Assembly: GCF_963678635.1 (NCBI RefSeq) | Contig: NC_087066.1 | Location: forward strand, 59,042,312-59,106,311 | Direction: 5' to 3' | DNA length: 64,000 nt | From: Symsagittifera roscoffensis | Taxonomy: Eukaryota > Xenacoelomorpha > Acoela > Convolutidae | Shown: piece by piece, positions 1 through 7,628 of the stretch | Position numbering within the stretch: the first letter of the stretch is position 1 | Layout of the letters: every line of letters begins with the position of its first letter | The notes under the pieces: generated by a model | Databases searched by the model: none | What the model saw: the letters and a program-made list of their open reading frames with translations, nothing else | What the model was told of the DNA's origin: nothing | Position numbers and translations under genes: made by a program

Positions 1-294
1 TTTCACAAAGTTGTTGCGCTCTTGATCTGTTTCTGCATTAGCCTTATTTTCTCGAGATACTCTATCTGCCTCGCCAGTTCCGGCTGGAGCGACAGGTAGA
101 GGGATTGGATTATAAATTGCACGTTTCGAGAGAAAATGAAGCTTGACATGAAATGCGTCCGGCTTCATTGTTTTCAGGCTAAACTTTACGTACTCCAATT
201 CCATCATATATTCCGTTAAGTTCGGGTTACAAAAATAAGTTCGGAGGGCGGCAAGAGCTAAGTCAAAAATTGTTTTAGATGACTTCGAAGAGCT
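1..294 (-). CDS. Partial host open reading frame running off the left edge
   Basis: The minus strand is open for 98 codons from a TGA at 295-297 to the window edge. In-frame ATG codons lie at 205-207 (complement) and 166-168. The translation has mixed, protein-like composition: a Leu/Ala-rich start, then a Lys/Phe-rich stretch, then a Pro-rich segment and a charged Glu/Asp/Asn tail. It may be an internal or first exon. I do not recognise the family. It lies outside the 450-9898 duplication and is therefore single-copy here. Confidence is limited because there is no stop codon, homologue or splice site to anchor it. Confidence 0.4.
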
Positions 295-1077
295 TCAAAA
301 ATAGTGGAGGTTGTCTTTGCAACTTTAATTGAAAAAAGCCACTTGTCTGGGTGTTGCTATCCTTCGCTACTTCTTCTTCGCATCTTAATTGAGACTCGAA
401 TTCTGTCCAACTTTCGGAAGGTAAGCAGACGAACTTAGCTCAGCTAATGTTTGACTGAGATTGGGCTATTAATAAATTCGAAGATTAGTATGTTTGGGCT
501 TAAAGTTCACTTAAATTAACCTCGCTGGAAGCATAGATATTTCACTAATGACGACTGCTCGGCCAACAATGTTCGAAAATCTTGAACATTTCAAATTTTT
601 CAAGCCACCTGTCAACAAATTGTATAATGCTCACAGTTCTATTACTTCGATTCGTTTAAGCCAGTTTCTACTATGATATGTACAAGGTTTTTCTTTTTGG
701 GCGTTGTAGATCAATACTGGCTATGTCACAAATAGGTGGCTAAAAAAATTGACTATTACACGTGCCAAGTGAACGGTGTTGTCATGTTTTTTTATGAACG
801 GTGTTGTCATGTTATGATTAGCCAAAAAATCATATGCTGACTGGATAAATTTATCAATTACCTCAGAAACACCCTTGAAATGCTTGTTCTGATGCAAAAA
901 TATTCAATTTTTGTCTTCAGTAATTCAGGAGTTATGAACTTTTGTTGTGGTCAAAAACGTGTTTGCAAACCAAACGCCTAATATAGTCAATTTTTCGATA
1001 TTGTTTTTTTTTTTCAAAATAATTTGAGTGTTTCAAATCGGGCCATTCAAGTATCATATTGTAAATTATGATGTAAA

Positions 1078-1212
1078 TTGTTGATGTTTCTTTTGTTGTT
1101 GTTGTCATTATTGATGTTGCTTGGACGTTTTTCTTATTAACTTCATTGTTTTTGTTGTTGTCGTGTCAATATTGTTGTTGCTTCTTTTTTTTGTTGTTGT
1201 TGGTGTTGTCGA
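1078..1212. repeat. TTG-rich low-complexity tract
   Basis: Imperfect TTG/GTT triplet runs are interspersed with TGATG. The tract recurs in flank copy 2 near 10524-10658. It is a simple-sequence tract with no coding potential. Confidence 0.7.
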
Positions 1213-2871
1213 GAGACTGCTGTTTACATAAGTTCGGGAAAAAATCTTGATGGAAATTGTTTGTCCAAATTATGAATTCCTCTATAAATTTTTAATGTTC
1301 TTTCCATATTTCTCAAAACCAACAAAAAAAATAGCAAAAATTGCATGGTTTCGCTAAGAAATCAATTTTTCTCCTAATATACAAAACGAATGATTGAAAA
1401 TGAATTTTTTCTCAAGAGCAAAAAAATGCACCAGCAAATTAAAAATGATCCAGCGAAGTTTAGCATATTGAAATTTCAACAGATCTTGTGTGTATCTTAT
1501 TGAAAACAACTTTTTGGAATTTTCCTAATATTCAAATTTTCAATAAATATGAATTACAAAACCATCTGCGAATTTTGTCATTTTCGTAAATTGCATATCA
1601 GAGTGATCATCCGCACAACTTTTTCATTTCCAATCAAAAATCTCTTAGTGAGTGAAATAAACTTAAAGCAATGTTTGAATATGTTCAAAGAACTAGCTCA
1701 AAAAAATTTCAAATCAGATTGTGAGGTTTCTGCAAAAAACACTAATTTTACTTCTTGGATGAATGCAAGGTTAACTCATGAGCTCTCCAAAGTGAAGATA
1801 ATTTCCTAATGTCGTAACTTTTGCAAGATGCTACTTGGAAAAAACACTAAGTGATTTTTTGATGAAATAGTAGCTTTCAGTTTAGTGCATCATTCAAAAC
1901 TTATTATGAAAATGAAGAATAATTAAAGCACTGAATTCCATAATTTTACATATGCTTAAATTTTCCTTTTTCCAATTTTTTAAAAACGTAGTAAAATTCA
2001 GATCAAATTTTCGTTTTCATAAAATATCATCACTGTCTTTTTGATGACATGCCATCACCATCATCGTCTGAAAAACCTAAATGAATTTGTATAAATTGAC
2101 TTCGAATTGAAAATTAAAGTATAAACAACTGTAACTCCTGCTTTAATTTTCATTTATTCAACAACAAGTAATTTGGAATCCAGTTTTTCCAAAATAAATT
2201 AAAATTATTTTAAATTTTTTGTCAGCCTCAAATGAAAAACAATTGGCTTTTGATTTCTAGTTTATCTTCAAAAGTTTCCCCGTCCTTTACGCCCATGGTA
2301 TTTTCAACCCAATTTATTTTTGAGATCAATAATTCATTTTGTTCAGTTAAAATAAGCACACAAAAACACAATTCTTATTAAGCATTAAATTGTAACGATA
2401 CGAAACTTTACTCGCTGTCAAACATGTTTATTGTCCTAAATCGAGTTTTTGTATTCAACTTAAACAAATAAGCAATTTTTTTGGGAGGCGAACAAAAATA
2501 TGTCCCGACATCACCGTCTTCAAACCTGATTCTACGATGATAAGTTTCATTTGAACTTTATGTTTTGTTTTTTAGTTTTTGATGTTTGTCTGTTTGTTTG
2601 TTTTGTTTTAGTTTTCTATTCACTCATCAAAGTCTGTTGCTCCCTTTGTCATATTTTTATCTAAATTTAAAATTAAAACTAAATTTTTCATGTATGGCTT
2701 GCAATAACACTAGTTTATATAAAAAGTTGTTTTTCAGGTCTTTTGTGTGCGTAGTGGTCAAAATGAACAGTTTGATTACGTACAATTGTTTATTCTTTTA
2801 ATACATTCTTTTAATAATTTATTCTTTTAATGTTTATCCATCTCGAAAAATGGAGTCATTTTTTATTCAGG

Positions 2872-3216
2872 ATTGTTGTCTATGGGGATAGTCACGTTTC
2901 TCGAATGCAAGCAGCAGTTAGGAACTAAAATTAATCATGCTCACAAAATTGTTTTTGTCGCAGAAAAAGGTCAACTAATCAAAAATAGGAGATTTTTCTT
3001 CGAGTCTGAGGTCTTTGAAGCCGGATTTAGTTATTTTGATGATTGGTGGCAATGATATTTCACATCCTAAACGGATACAGGAACCAGCTAAATTCTATCC
3101 TGCATGGCCTTCAACTGCCTAATGACAGTGCAGCAAAAGTTTTTGGAGTGTGGTATTCCTGTGTTCATCCGCAGCATTATTCAACAAACAATTAACACAG
3201 AAGTAATAACTGAATG
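2872..3216 (+). pseudogene. Decayed SGNH/GDSL-type hydrolase fragment
   Basis: Two hallmark blocks of SGNH hydrolases occur in order on the plus strand. A hydrophobic run ending in Gly-Asp-Ser-His, followed by a helix-like segment, lies at 2872-2925 (block I, nucleophile Ser). Leu-Met-Ile-Gly-Gly-Asn-Asp-Ile lies at about 3036-3059 (block III). They are about 55 codons apart but in different frames, and a third frame near 3122-3216 looks like the continuation. The gene is therefore frameshifted or has lost introns. The same blocks are kept in the copies at 12318 and 48370. The family call rests on these short motifs only. Confidence 0.4.
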
Positions 3217-3298
3217 AATTGAGGGCCTTCGAAAAATGCTTAGCCGAACGTTTCCTTGGACTGGGGGCTTTGCGAGGTCCAAACATTTTTCGAATCGG

Positions 3299-3390
3299 AC
3301 TCATTTGAATCAGATAACATACCGACTCGTAAAGACCCATTTGAATCAGATAACATACCGACACGCAGATAACATACCGACACGTACTTG
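3299..3390. repeat. Short tandem repeat with core GATAACATACCGAC
   Basis: Three tandem, slightly varied units share the core CAGATAACATACCGAC. The first two also carry the prefix CATTTGAAT. The same array is present in the other flank copies near 12745 and 48797. Confidence 0.7.
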
Positions 3391-4126
3391 TTGTAAATGA
3401 GTAGTCGAAAAAAGTTCATTCTTGTCTTTGAAAATTATCTTATGACTTAAAAAGTTATTTTATTCTCAGGTCACAATTTTAATTTTTTTGCTTTTAGTTT
3501 AAAACATCATTACAACAATCAGTTGGTCGTTATTTTTGTGTATTGTTTTGCATTTGTGAACAAAAATCCTTTTTCTATATAACTAAAGACAGTTGAATTT
3601 TTACAAATCTGAAATTAATATGTTAACATTTTTTGCTATAAAAACTGACTGTGAAAAAGTACACTTGCTGATTTCTTTTTTTAACTCTACGATGGACACT
3701 TACTTTTTCTCAGTTTTCAAAAATGTGATTATGCTGTTTGAAGTTTTCAAGTTTAAAAAATGTTTTTTTTGCAAAGGTTTCTCATTGATCATTATTGATA
3801 TTTAATGCAAGCGTTTTTATTTTTTAGTTACTTAGTTTAAAAAATCTATACATGAAAAAAAAACAGAGATTAGCATACTTTTTTCTAAACGTTGAAAAAC
3901 CTTTGAGTATGTGAAGTTCTGAATACAGCTTCTCTTGTTAAAAGCAATGTAGTGAAATTTAGACAAATTAAAGCAAGGAATTGCAGGTTCAACTTGAGAA
4001 AATAAAAAAAAATTAGGGAAATCCAGATTTGATTAATGCAACTATTATAAATTTTGTGATCGTCAATCAAAATCAGGTATTTTAGTGAAAACAAAATTGA
4101 ATTTTCAAAATACCATCTCGACGAAA

Positions 4127-4330
4127 TCAAAATTTGATTTTGACATTTATTTTTAAAAAAGCTGAATGACTGGTCAAAGCTGTTTTGTTAATTTCCAGAA
4201 CTTGTTTCACGACTGTCAACGCAGAAAATTTTTGATTTGTTCTAGCAACGACGATCATGCATCCTGGAGAAGCAAGAAGATCAAGGACTTCTGAAAAGCT
4301 TTTTTCCTGTTTCAATTTTTGGATGTTTAA
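4127..4330 (-). other. Possible decayed host coding segment next to the virus junction
   Basis: A minus-strand frame of about 65 codons reads with balanced, protein-like composition (for example Cys-Met-Ile-Val-Val-Ala-Arg-Thr-Asn). The frame runs out of the viral DNA into host DNA, so its annotated start is artificial. In the diverged copy near 49621-49800 the frame is broken by a one-base length difference. That argues against a functional gene today. No family is recognised. Confidence 0.2.
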
Positions 4331-4361
4331 TACTAGGGCACTTCGTGCCACCTACCGCCAC
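4328..4361. other. Left host-virus junction: half origin starting at the nonamer
   Basis: Host sequence runs directly into TAATACTA (4328-4335), the plus-strand view of the nonamer TAGTATTAC without its last base pair. The GGCACTTCGTGCC inner palindrome and a right arm ending in CCGCCAC (to 4361) follow. The left arm and the iterons that precede every internal origin are missing. The break therefore falls within one base of the expected Rep cut, TAGTATT^AC on the minus strand. Confidence 0.85.
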
Positions 4362-4396
4362 TTATACTTAATACTGGTCTACGTTATAGTTACTGT

Positions 4397-5425
4397 ATGA
4401 GCAATGTCAGTCTTCGGAAGAACAAACGTACACGGTCAAGGAACTTCATTGTTACGCTCAACAACACCGGATTCGGGCTATGTCACTATGAGCAACTCTT
4501 CACAGGCGGCGGTGTGCAATACACCGGTCAATTCGAGAAGGGCGAGTCCAGAACGACTCACTTACAAGCGTTTCTACGCTTCTCCACATCCGTGGACTTC
4601 GGACGAGCAAAGGCTCTATTCGGAAGTGAACGAGGACATATCGAAAAGTGCTTTAATGTCAGCAAAGCGGAAGCTTATTGCCGAAAGGAGGAAACTAGAG
4701 TGGCTGGACCGGTCAGTAACATCGATCAAAAGACTTTTTCGGGGGGACAGGGGAGACGAACGGACCTCCAAGAGGTCGCAGAGAAGACGAAGGCGGGAAC
4801 GTCGTTGGCCCGCATCGCGGAAGAGCACCCTACAACCTTCATTAAATTTCACAGAGGTGAGATGCATGGCATACTAATGGTGCGGCAAGTACCATACGGT
4901 CACTCCGCTTCGCTTCGCTCCCTCGGCTTCGGCACGAGATGTGTGTGGAAACATCTGGTTTGTGTTTTAGGCGTTAAGGAACTTGGTGCAATCCTATCAC
5001 CCCGCAGAAGTTACAAAACAGTTGTGTGGTGGCTGTATGGTCCGCCTGGCATTGGCAAGTCAAGGCTCGCCAGAGAACCTGCGGCCCTATACGGAACTGG
5101 AGCTAGCTGTGATGAACATGTCTATAGCAAGTCCGGAGGGTCCAAGTGGTGGGACGGATACAGTGCACAGCCCGTGGTCGTATGGGACGAGCCGAACGGA
5201 GAGATCGAGTGGGGAGGGTTGCTCCAACTATGTGACCGGTATGAGTACCGAGTAGAGGTAAAGGGGGGCATGACTCAATTTCTGTCTAGACTGATAATAT
5301 TTACTTCCAATTATCATCCTGATACATTGTTTGCTAAACATTCCAACTACAGTGCTTTCGCTAGACGCATAACTCTTTTGTTAGAATTCACCGGCGCTAT
5401 ATATGTCGACATAAAGGAATGTTAA
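4397..5425 (+). CDS. rep: Rep, replication initiator (unit 1a, type I), intron-containing
   Basis: Rolling-circle initiator of a cyclovirus-like ssDNA virus, predicted to nick and rejoin the origin nonamer and act as an SF3 helicase. ATG at 4397. Exons 4397-4856 and 4971-5425 give 304 aa. The 114-base intron starts GTGAG, ends TTTTAG, is phase 1, and is open in frame, so an unspliced 342-aa reading is also possible. HUH motifs: IVTLNN at residues 18-23, HLQ at 55-57, and YCRK (catalytic Tyr) at 94-97. Helicase motifs (spliced numbering): Walker A GPPGIGKS 177-184, Walker B VVVWDE 222-227, motif C IIFTSN 262-267. All expected catalytic residues are present. Convergent with Cap, with 42 bases between the stop codons. 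No disabling mutation is seen; expression is unknown. Confidence 0.93.
   Translation: MSNVSLRKNKRTRSRNFIVTLNNTGFGLCHYEQLFTGGGVQYTGQFEKGESRTTHLQAFLRFSTSVDFGRAKALFGSERGHIEKCFNVSKAEAYCRKEETRVAGPVSNIDQKTFSGGQGRRTDLQEVAEKTKAGTSLARIAEEHPTTFIKFHRGEMHGILMVRQVPYGHSASLRSLGFGTRCVWKHLVCVLGVKELGAILSPRRSYKTVVWWLYGPPGIGKSRLAREPAALYGTGASCDEHVYSKSGGSKWWDGYSAQPVVVWDEPNGEIEWGGLLQLCDRYEYRVEVKGGMTQFLSRLIIFTSNYHPDTLFAKHSNYSAFARRITLLLEFTGAIYVDIKEC
4404..4877 (+). CDS. Conserved alternative-frame ORF inside Rep exon 1 (157 codons)
   Basis: The ATG lies 7 bases after the Rep ATG, in the +1 frame. The product starts Met-Ser-Val-Phe-Gly-Arg, contains a Thr-Thr-Pro-Asp-Ser-Gly-Tyr block, and ends in an Arg-rich segment (five consecutive Arg, then Glu-Arg-Arg-Trp-Pro) before stopping inside the Rep intron. 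Counterparts with the same start spacing and order occur in all classes: 6557, 13850, 16003, 18173, 20343 and later type II units, and 40019, 42792, 43723 and 45836 in type III. Position resembles C4/AC4 of geminiviruses, which also lies within Rep, but no sequence relation is claimed. It could be a by-product of Rep codon composition. Confidence 0.35.
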   Translation: MSVFGRTNVHGQGTSLLRSTTPDSGYVTMSNSSQAAVCNTPVNSRRASPERLTYKRFYASPHPWTSDEQRLYSEVNEDISKSALMSAKRKLIAERRKLEWLDRSVTSIKRLFRGDRGDERTSKRSQRRRRRERRWPASRKSTLQPSLNFTEVRCMAY

Positions 5426-5467
5426 TTAACTTCACAGTACGTATACAATTCTTTTGTATTAACTTAT

Positions 5468-6223
5468 TTAGTTAGTTAGTATTGAGTAGACAGATCGTCT
5501 GGCTCTTTCATATTCGCCGCCGCCGTCAGCTTTCTTTTGTGCTTGCATATTCGGTGCGTTGAGGACGGTTATTTTGTTGTTAGACGGATCATTAATCGGT
5601 GACTTCATTTTTACGTAACTTGTTACTTTTATATCGTACAAATCTGTTAAATCCTGAGCACACTCTAGAGCTATCCCGTAGAAGGCCTGACTTGATGAGG
5701 TAGGTAACCATCTTGTTTTTGAGACGTACAAATTTCCGGCGGAATCGTTCCAATTGTATTTTGGGTATCGGATAATCCATTTCTTATAGCCTTTCATTAA
5801 AGTCTTTCGACAATCTTGATATTGTTCTATCGAATTAGTTGTAGATAGGGGGCGGTCGCAGTAACGCACCCACATATGAGGGAGAACATAGCTAGTAGGA
5901 TCGTGGCCGATTTTTGGGAACTGAGCCGACTGGCGAGGGAGCATTTCGATTTTGTAGCTGGTTAACTTATACTCCATATATCGGTTTTTCAAGTTTCCCC
6001 ATCCCGACCAATCTGAGGGACTGGTTGTGATAACGATTGGTTTATCAACATACGCGCTATCCCAAGAGCCGTTACTAATGAATCTTTCGCTGTGATACCT
6101 GTACTTAGCCGAACGACGCTTGATACTCCGTTTCCTACGGTATATAGTAGATCGGCGACGATATTGGCGGCGACGACGGAAGCGATTACGCCTAACAGTC
6201 CTCTTGTATTTCCTCGCATACAT
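5468..6223 (-). CDS. cap: Cap, capsid protein (unit 1a, type I)
   Basis: Capsid protein of a cyclovirus-like unit, 251 aa from the ATG whose complement is 6221-6223. The N-terminal ~45 residues are very rich in Arg/Lys/Tyr (an arginine-rich DNA-binding and nuclear-targeting arm). A Trp/Tyr-rich body with Ser-Pro-Ser-Asp-Trp and a Trp-Val-Arg-Tyr segment follows, as expected for a circovirid jelly-roll capsid. The open frame extends 12 codons upstream without ATG. CTAAC followed by TTTTCAG just before the ATG suggests a spliced leader instead. Overlaps a 76-codon frame at its 5' end. Intact. Confidence 0.85.
   Translation of the reverse strand: MYARKYKRTVRRNRFRRRRQYRRRSTIYRRKRSIKRRSAKYRYHSERFISNGSWDSAYVDKPIVITTSPSDWSGWGNLKNRYMEYKLTSYKIEMLPRQSAQFPKIGHDPTSYVLPHMWVRYCDRPLSTTNSIEQYQDCRKTLMKGYKKWIIRYPKYNWNDSAGNLYVSKTRWLPTSSSQAFYGIALECAQDLTDLYDIKVTSYVKMKSPINDPSNNKITVLNAPNMQAQKKADGGGEYERARRSVYSILTN
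5989..6219 (-). CDS. Conserved alternative-frame ORF inside the Cap 5' end (76 codons)
   Basis: The ATG lies 4 bases after the Cap ATG, in the +1 frame relative to Cap. The product starts Met-Arg-Gly-Asn-Thr-Arg-Gly, followed by a Val/Ala/Leu/Ile-rich stretch of roughly 25 residues that could span or bind a membrane, then a Ser/Thr/Leu/Val tail. The same ORF has the same length and stop in almost every unit: 8159, 15435, 17605, 19775, 21945, 24107, 28434, 30602, 32772, 34930, 37088, 41604, 42243, 45328, 47442 (left ends). It is 72 codons at 39481-39699. Arg-codon composition of Cap could produce part of this pattern, so coding status is uncertain. Confidence 0.35.
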   Translation of the reverse strand: MRGNTRGLLGVIASVVAANIVADLLYTVGNGVSSVVRLSTGITAKDSLVTALGIARMLINQSLSQPVPQIGRDGET

Positions 6224-6546
6224 ATATCTGAAAATAAGCACAGTTAGACCAGTGGACAAGTTAGGACATGTTCAAGGATTGATCTTGTAGTTAGTCGGCT
6301 CGCAGCAGGTAGAGGTTCAGCTCACACACGGTTCACAGGCGGAGGACACCACTCGGCCACGAGGGCTAAGTATATGTACTCTGTAGTGCTATATAACACT
6401 ATGGAATATGTATATTATTATCAGGATGTCACGATGTCACAATGTCACGAAGTGGCGGAGGGTAATACTAAGGCACTTCGTGCCACCTCCGCCACTTTCC
6501 TAATTTACTACTTGCGTTTCAGTTACTCTTTTATGTGCAACACTTT
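6224..6546. promoter_or_regulatory. Intergenic region with replication origin and divergent promoters (1a/1b)
   Basis: Three contiguous 8-base iterons (GATGTCAC, GATGTCAC, AATGTCAC) lie at 6425-6448. A perfect 10-bp hairpin follows: left arm GTGGCGGAGG 6452-6461, right arm CCTCCGCCAC 6486-6495. The plus-strand loop starts GTAATACTA (6462-6470), the complement of nonamer TAGTATTAC on the Cap strand. The loop also holds GGCACTTCGTGCC. An alternative pairing is CACGAAGTG (6447-6455) with CACTTCGTG (6474-6482). A TATATAAC-like box at about 6389-6397 may serve Rep. On the minus strand, GTGAG at 6325-6321, CTAAC at 6247-6243 and TTTTCAG ending at 6228 outline a possible 98-base Cap leader intron. 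GGACATGTTC at 6264-6273 is conserved in all classes. Confidence 0.85.
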
Positions 6547-7603
6547 ATGCCAAATAATGTCAGTATTCGGAAGACAAAACGATCGAGAGCAAGGAACTGG
6601 CTCGTCACACTTAACAACCCCGGATTCGGGCTATGTCACTATGAGTCCAGATTCAAGGAAGCGGGTGTCGAATACACCGCTCAACTGGAGAAGGGAACGG
6701 CCGGCACAACCCACGTACAAGCGTTCATACGCTTCGCCGGCGCAGTTGACCTCGGAAGAGCAACGGGAATATTCAGACCTGAAAAGCCACATGCAGAACC
6801 TTGCAAGTCAGTCCAACGGTCAGAAGCGTATTGCCGCAAGGAAGAGACAAGAGTGGCTGGGCCGGTCACTAATATCGATCCAACGACTTTTTCAGCGGGC
6901 CAAGGGACCAGAACAGACCTCAAAGAAGTTGCAGAGGCGGCGGCGAAGGGAGAGACGATGGCCAGCATCGCTAGCCAATGGCCGACGACCTACATCAAAT
7001 TTTACCGAGGTGGGTGTAATTAGTGTTTTCAGCGAGGCATGGCCCGCTAATATTTGGCAAGTACCATACGCTCGCTCCGCTTCGCTCCGCTCACTCAGAT
7101 CCGATACGAGAGGTAATTGGGGTCTAAGGGTTCGTGTTTGGCATAAGGATTTGTGTTTAGGAATTAATGAACTTAGTGGCCTACTATCCCCCGCGAGAAG
7201 TTGGAAAAGTGATGTGTGGTGGTTGTTTGGTCCGCCTGGCGTTGGCAAATCAAGGCTCGCCAGAGACGCTTCAGCCGCTTACGGAACTGGAGATGGCTAT
7301 ACAGGAACTACGTATAGCAAGTCCGGAGGAAACAAGTGGTTCGATGGCTACGACGGACAATCCGTGGTCATTTGGGACGAACCAACAGGAGAGCTCGAGT
7401 GGGGAGCCCTGTTGCAACTATCAGACCGGTATGAGTACCGGGTCGAGGTAAAGGGAGGGATGAAACAATTCCTAGCCCGTTTAATTATATTCACTTCAAA
7501 CTTCCACCCTGAGACTCTGTTTAATAAATACCAAAACTGCGATGCATTTCTGAGAAGAATAACTTTACTGTTAGAATGTACCGACAAAATATATGAGACT
7601 TGA
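6547..7603 (+). CDS. rep: Rep, replication initiator (unit 1b, type II), intron-containing
   Basis: Same role as the type I Rep. ATG at 6547; exons 6547-7009 and 7161-7603 give 301 aa. The 151-base intron (GTGGGT...TTTAG, phase 1) is not a multiple of three and holds a stop in the exon-1 frame, so splicing is required for a full protein. HUH motifs: LVTLNN at 19-24, HVQ at 56-58, YCRK at 95-98. Helicase exon: Walker A GPPGVGKS, Walker B VVIWDE, motif C IIFTSN. Read without splicing, the +1 frame joins the exon-2 frame into a 409-codon ORF from 6374, broken in several sister units while spliced Rep stays open. Intact. Confidence 0.93.
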
Positions 7604-7628
7604 ATTCAGAATGTACTTATTACAAATT

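Larger units (their letters stand above)
450..4327. repeat. Host flank, copy 1 (long direct repeat)
   Basis: This AT-rich host DNA is repeated almost base for base at 9899-13773. Its right half (from about 2445) recurs with more divergence at 47915-49805. The 9899 copy differs by only a few substitutions and short homopolymer length changes. Apart from the SGNH-like fossil near 2872, the short repeats near 3299 and a weak minus-strand frame near 4127, I see no supportable gene. The small ORFs here are low-complexity Phe/Leu/Lys/Asn frames expected in AT-rich DNA. Confidence 0.92.

Noticed and set aside
1549-4130. Small ORFs in the host flanks (86, 71, 70 and 81 codons)
   Set aside because: AT-rich Phe/Leu/Asn/Lys-biased openings with no motif; several use non-ATG starts. 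Their identity between copies reflects DNA duplication.
4397-5425. Assignment to circovirus, geminivirus or nanovirus
   Set aside because: The nonamer is on the Cap strand with ambisense Rep/Cap and a single origin region, which fits cyclovirus rather than circovirus (nonamer on the Rep strand). There is no geminivirus-type multi-gene layout. The unit is longer than typical cycloviruses, so cyclovirus-like is used.
6224-6259. 12-codon upstream extension of Cap starting at TTG
   Set aside because: TTG is not a usual eukaryotic start, and the segment looks like the end of a leader intron (CTAAC...TTTTCAG).
6425-6448. Short spaced repeats near the origin considered as a CRISPR-like array
   Set aside because: The repeats are 8 bases and contiguous without spacers, and the context is a viral origin in eukaryotic DNA. 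They are iterons.
6681-7248. Minus-strand ORFs of 95 and 118 codons opposite Rep (and their copies in every unit)
   Set aside because: They are antisense shadows of Rep with Ser/Leu/Pro-rich composition, and are not conserved in the same form in types I and III.
6374-7603. 409-codon plus-strand ORF spanning the intergenic region, alternative frame and helicase exon
   Set aside because: It arises because the +1 frame of exon 1 equals the exon-2 frame. It runs through the origin and lacks the Rep HUH motifs in frame. It is broken in 1c, 2g, 2j, 2k and 2l while spliced Rep stays open. Only the MSVFGR-initiated part is kept as a candidate.
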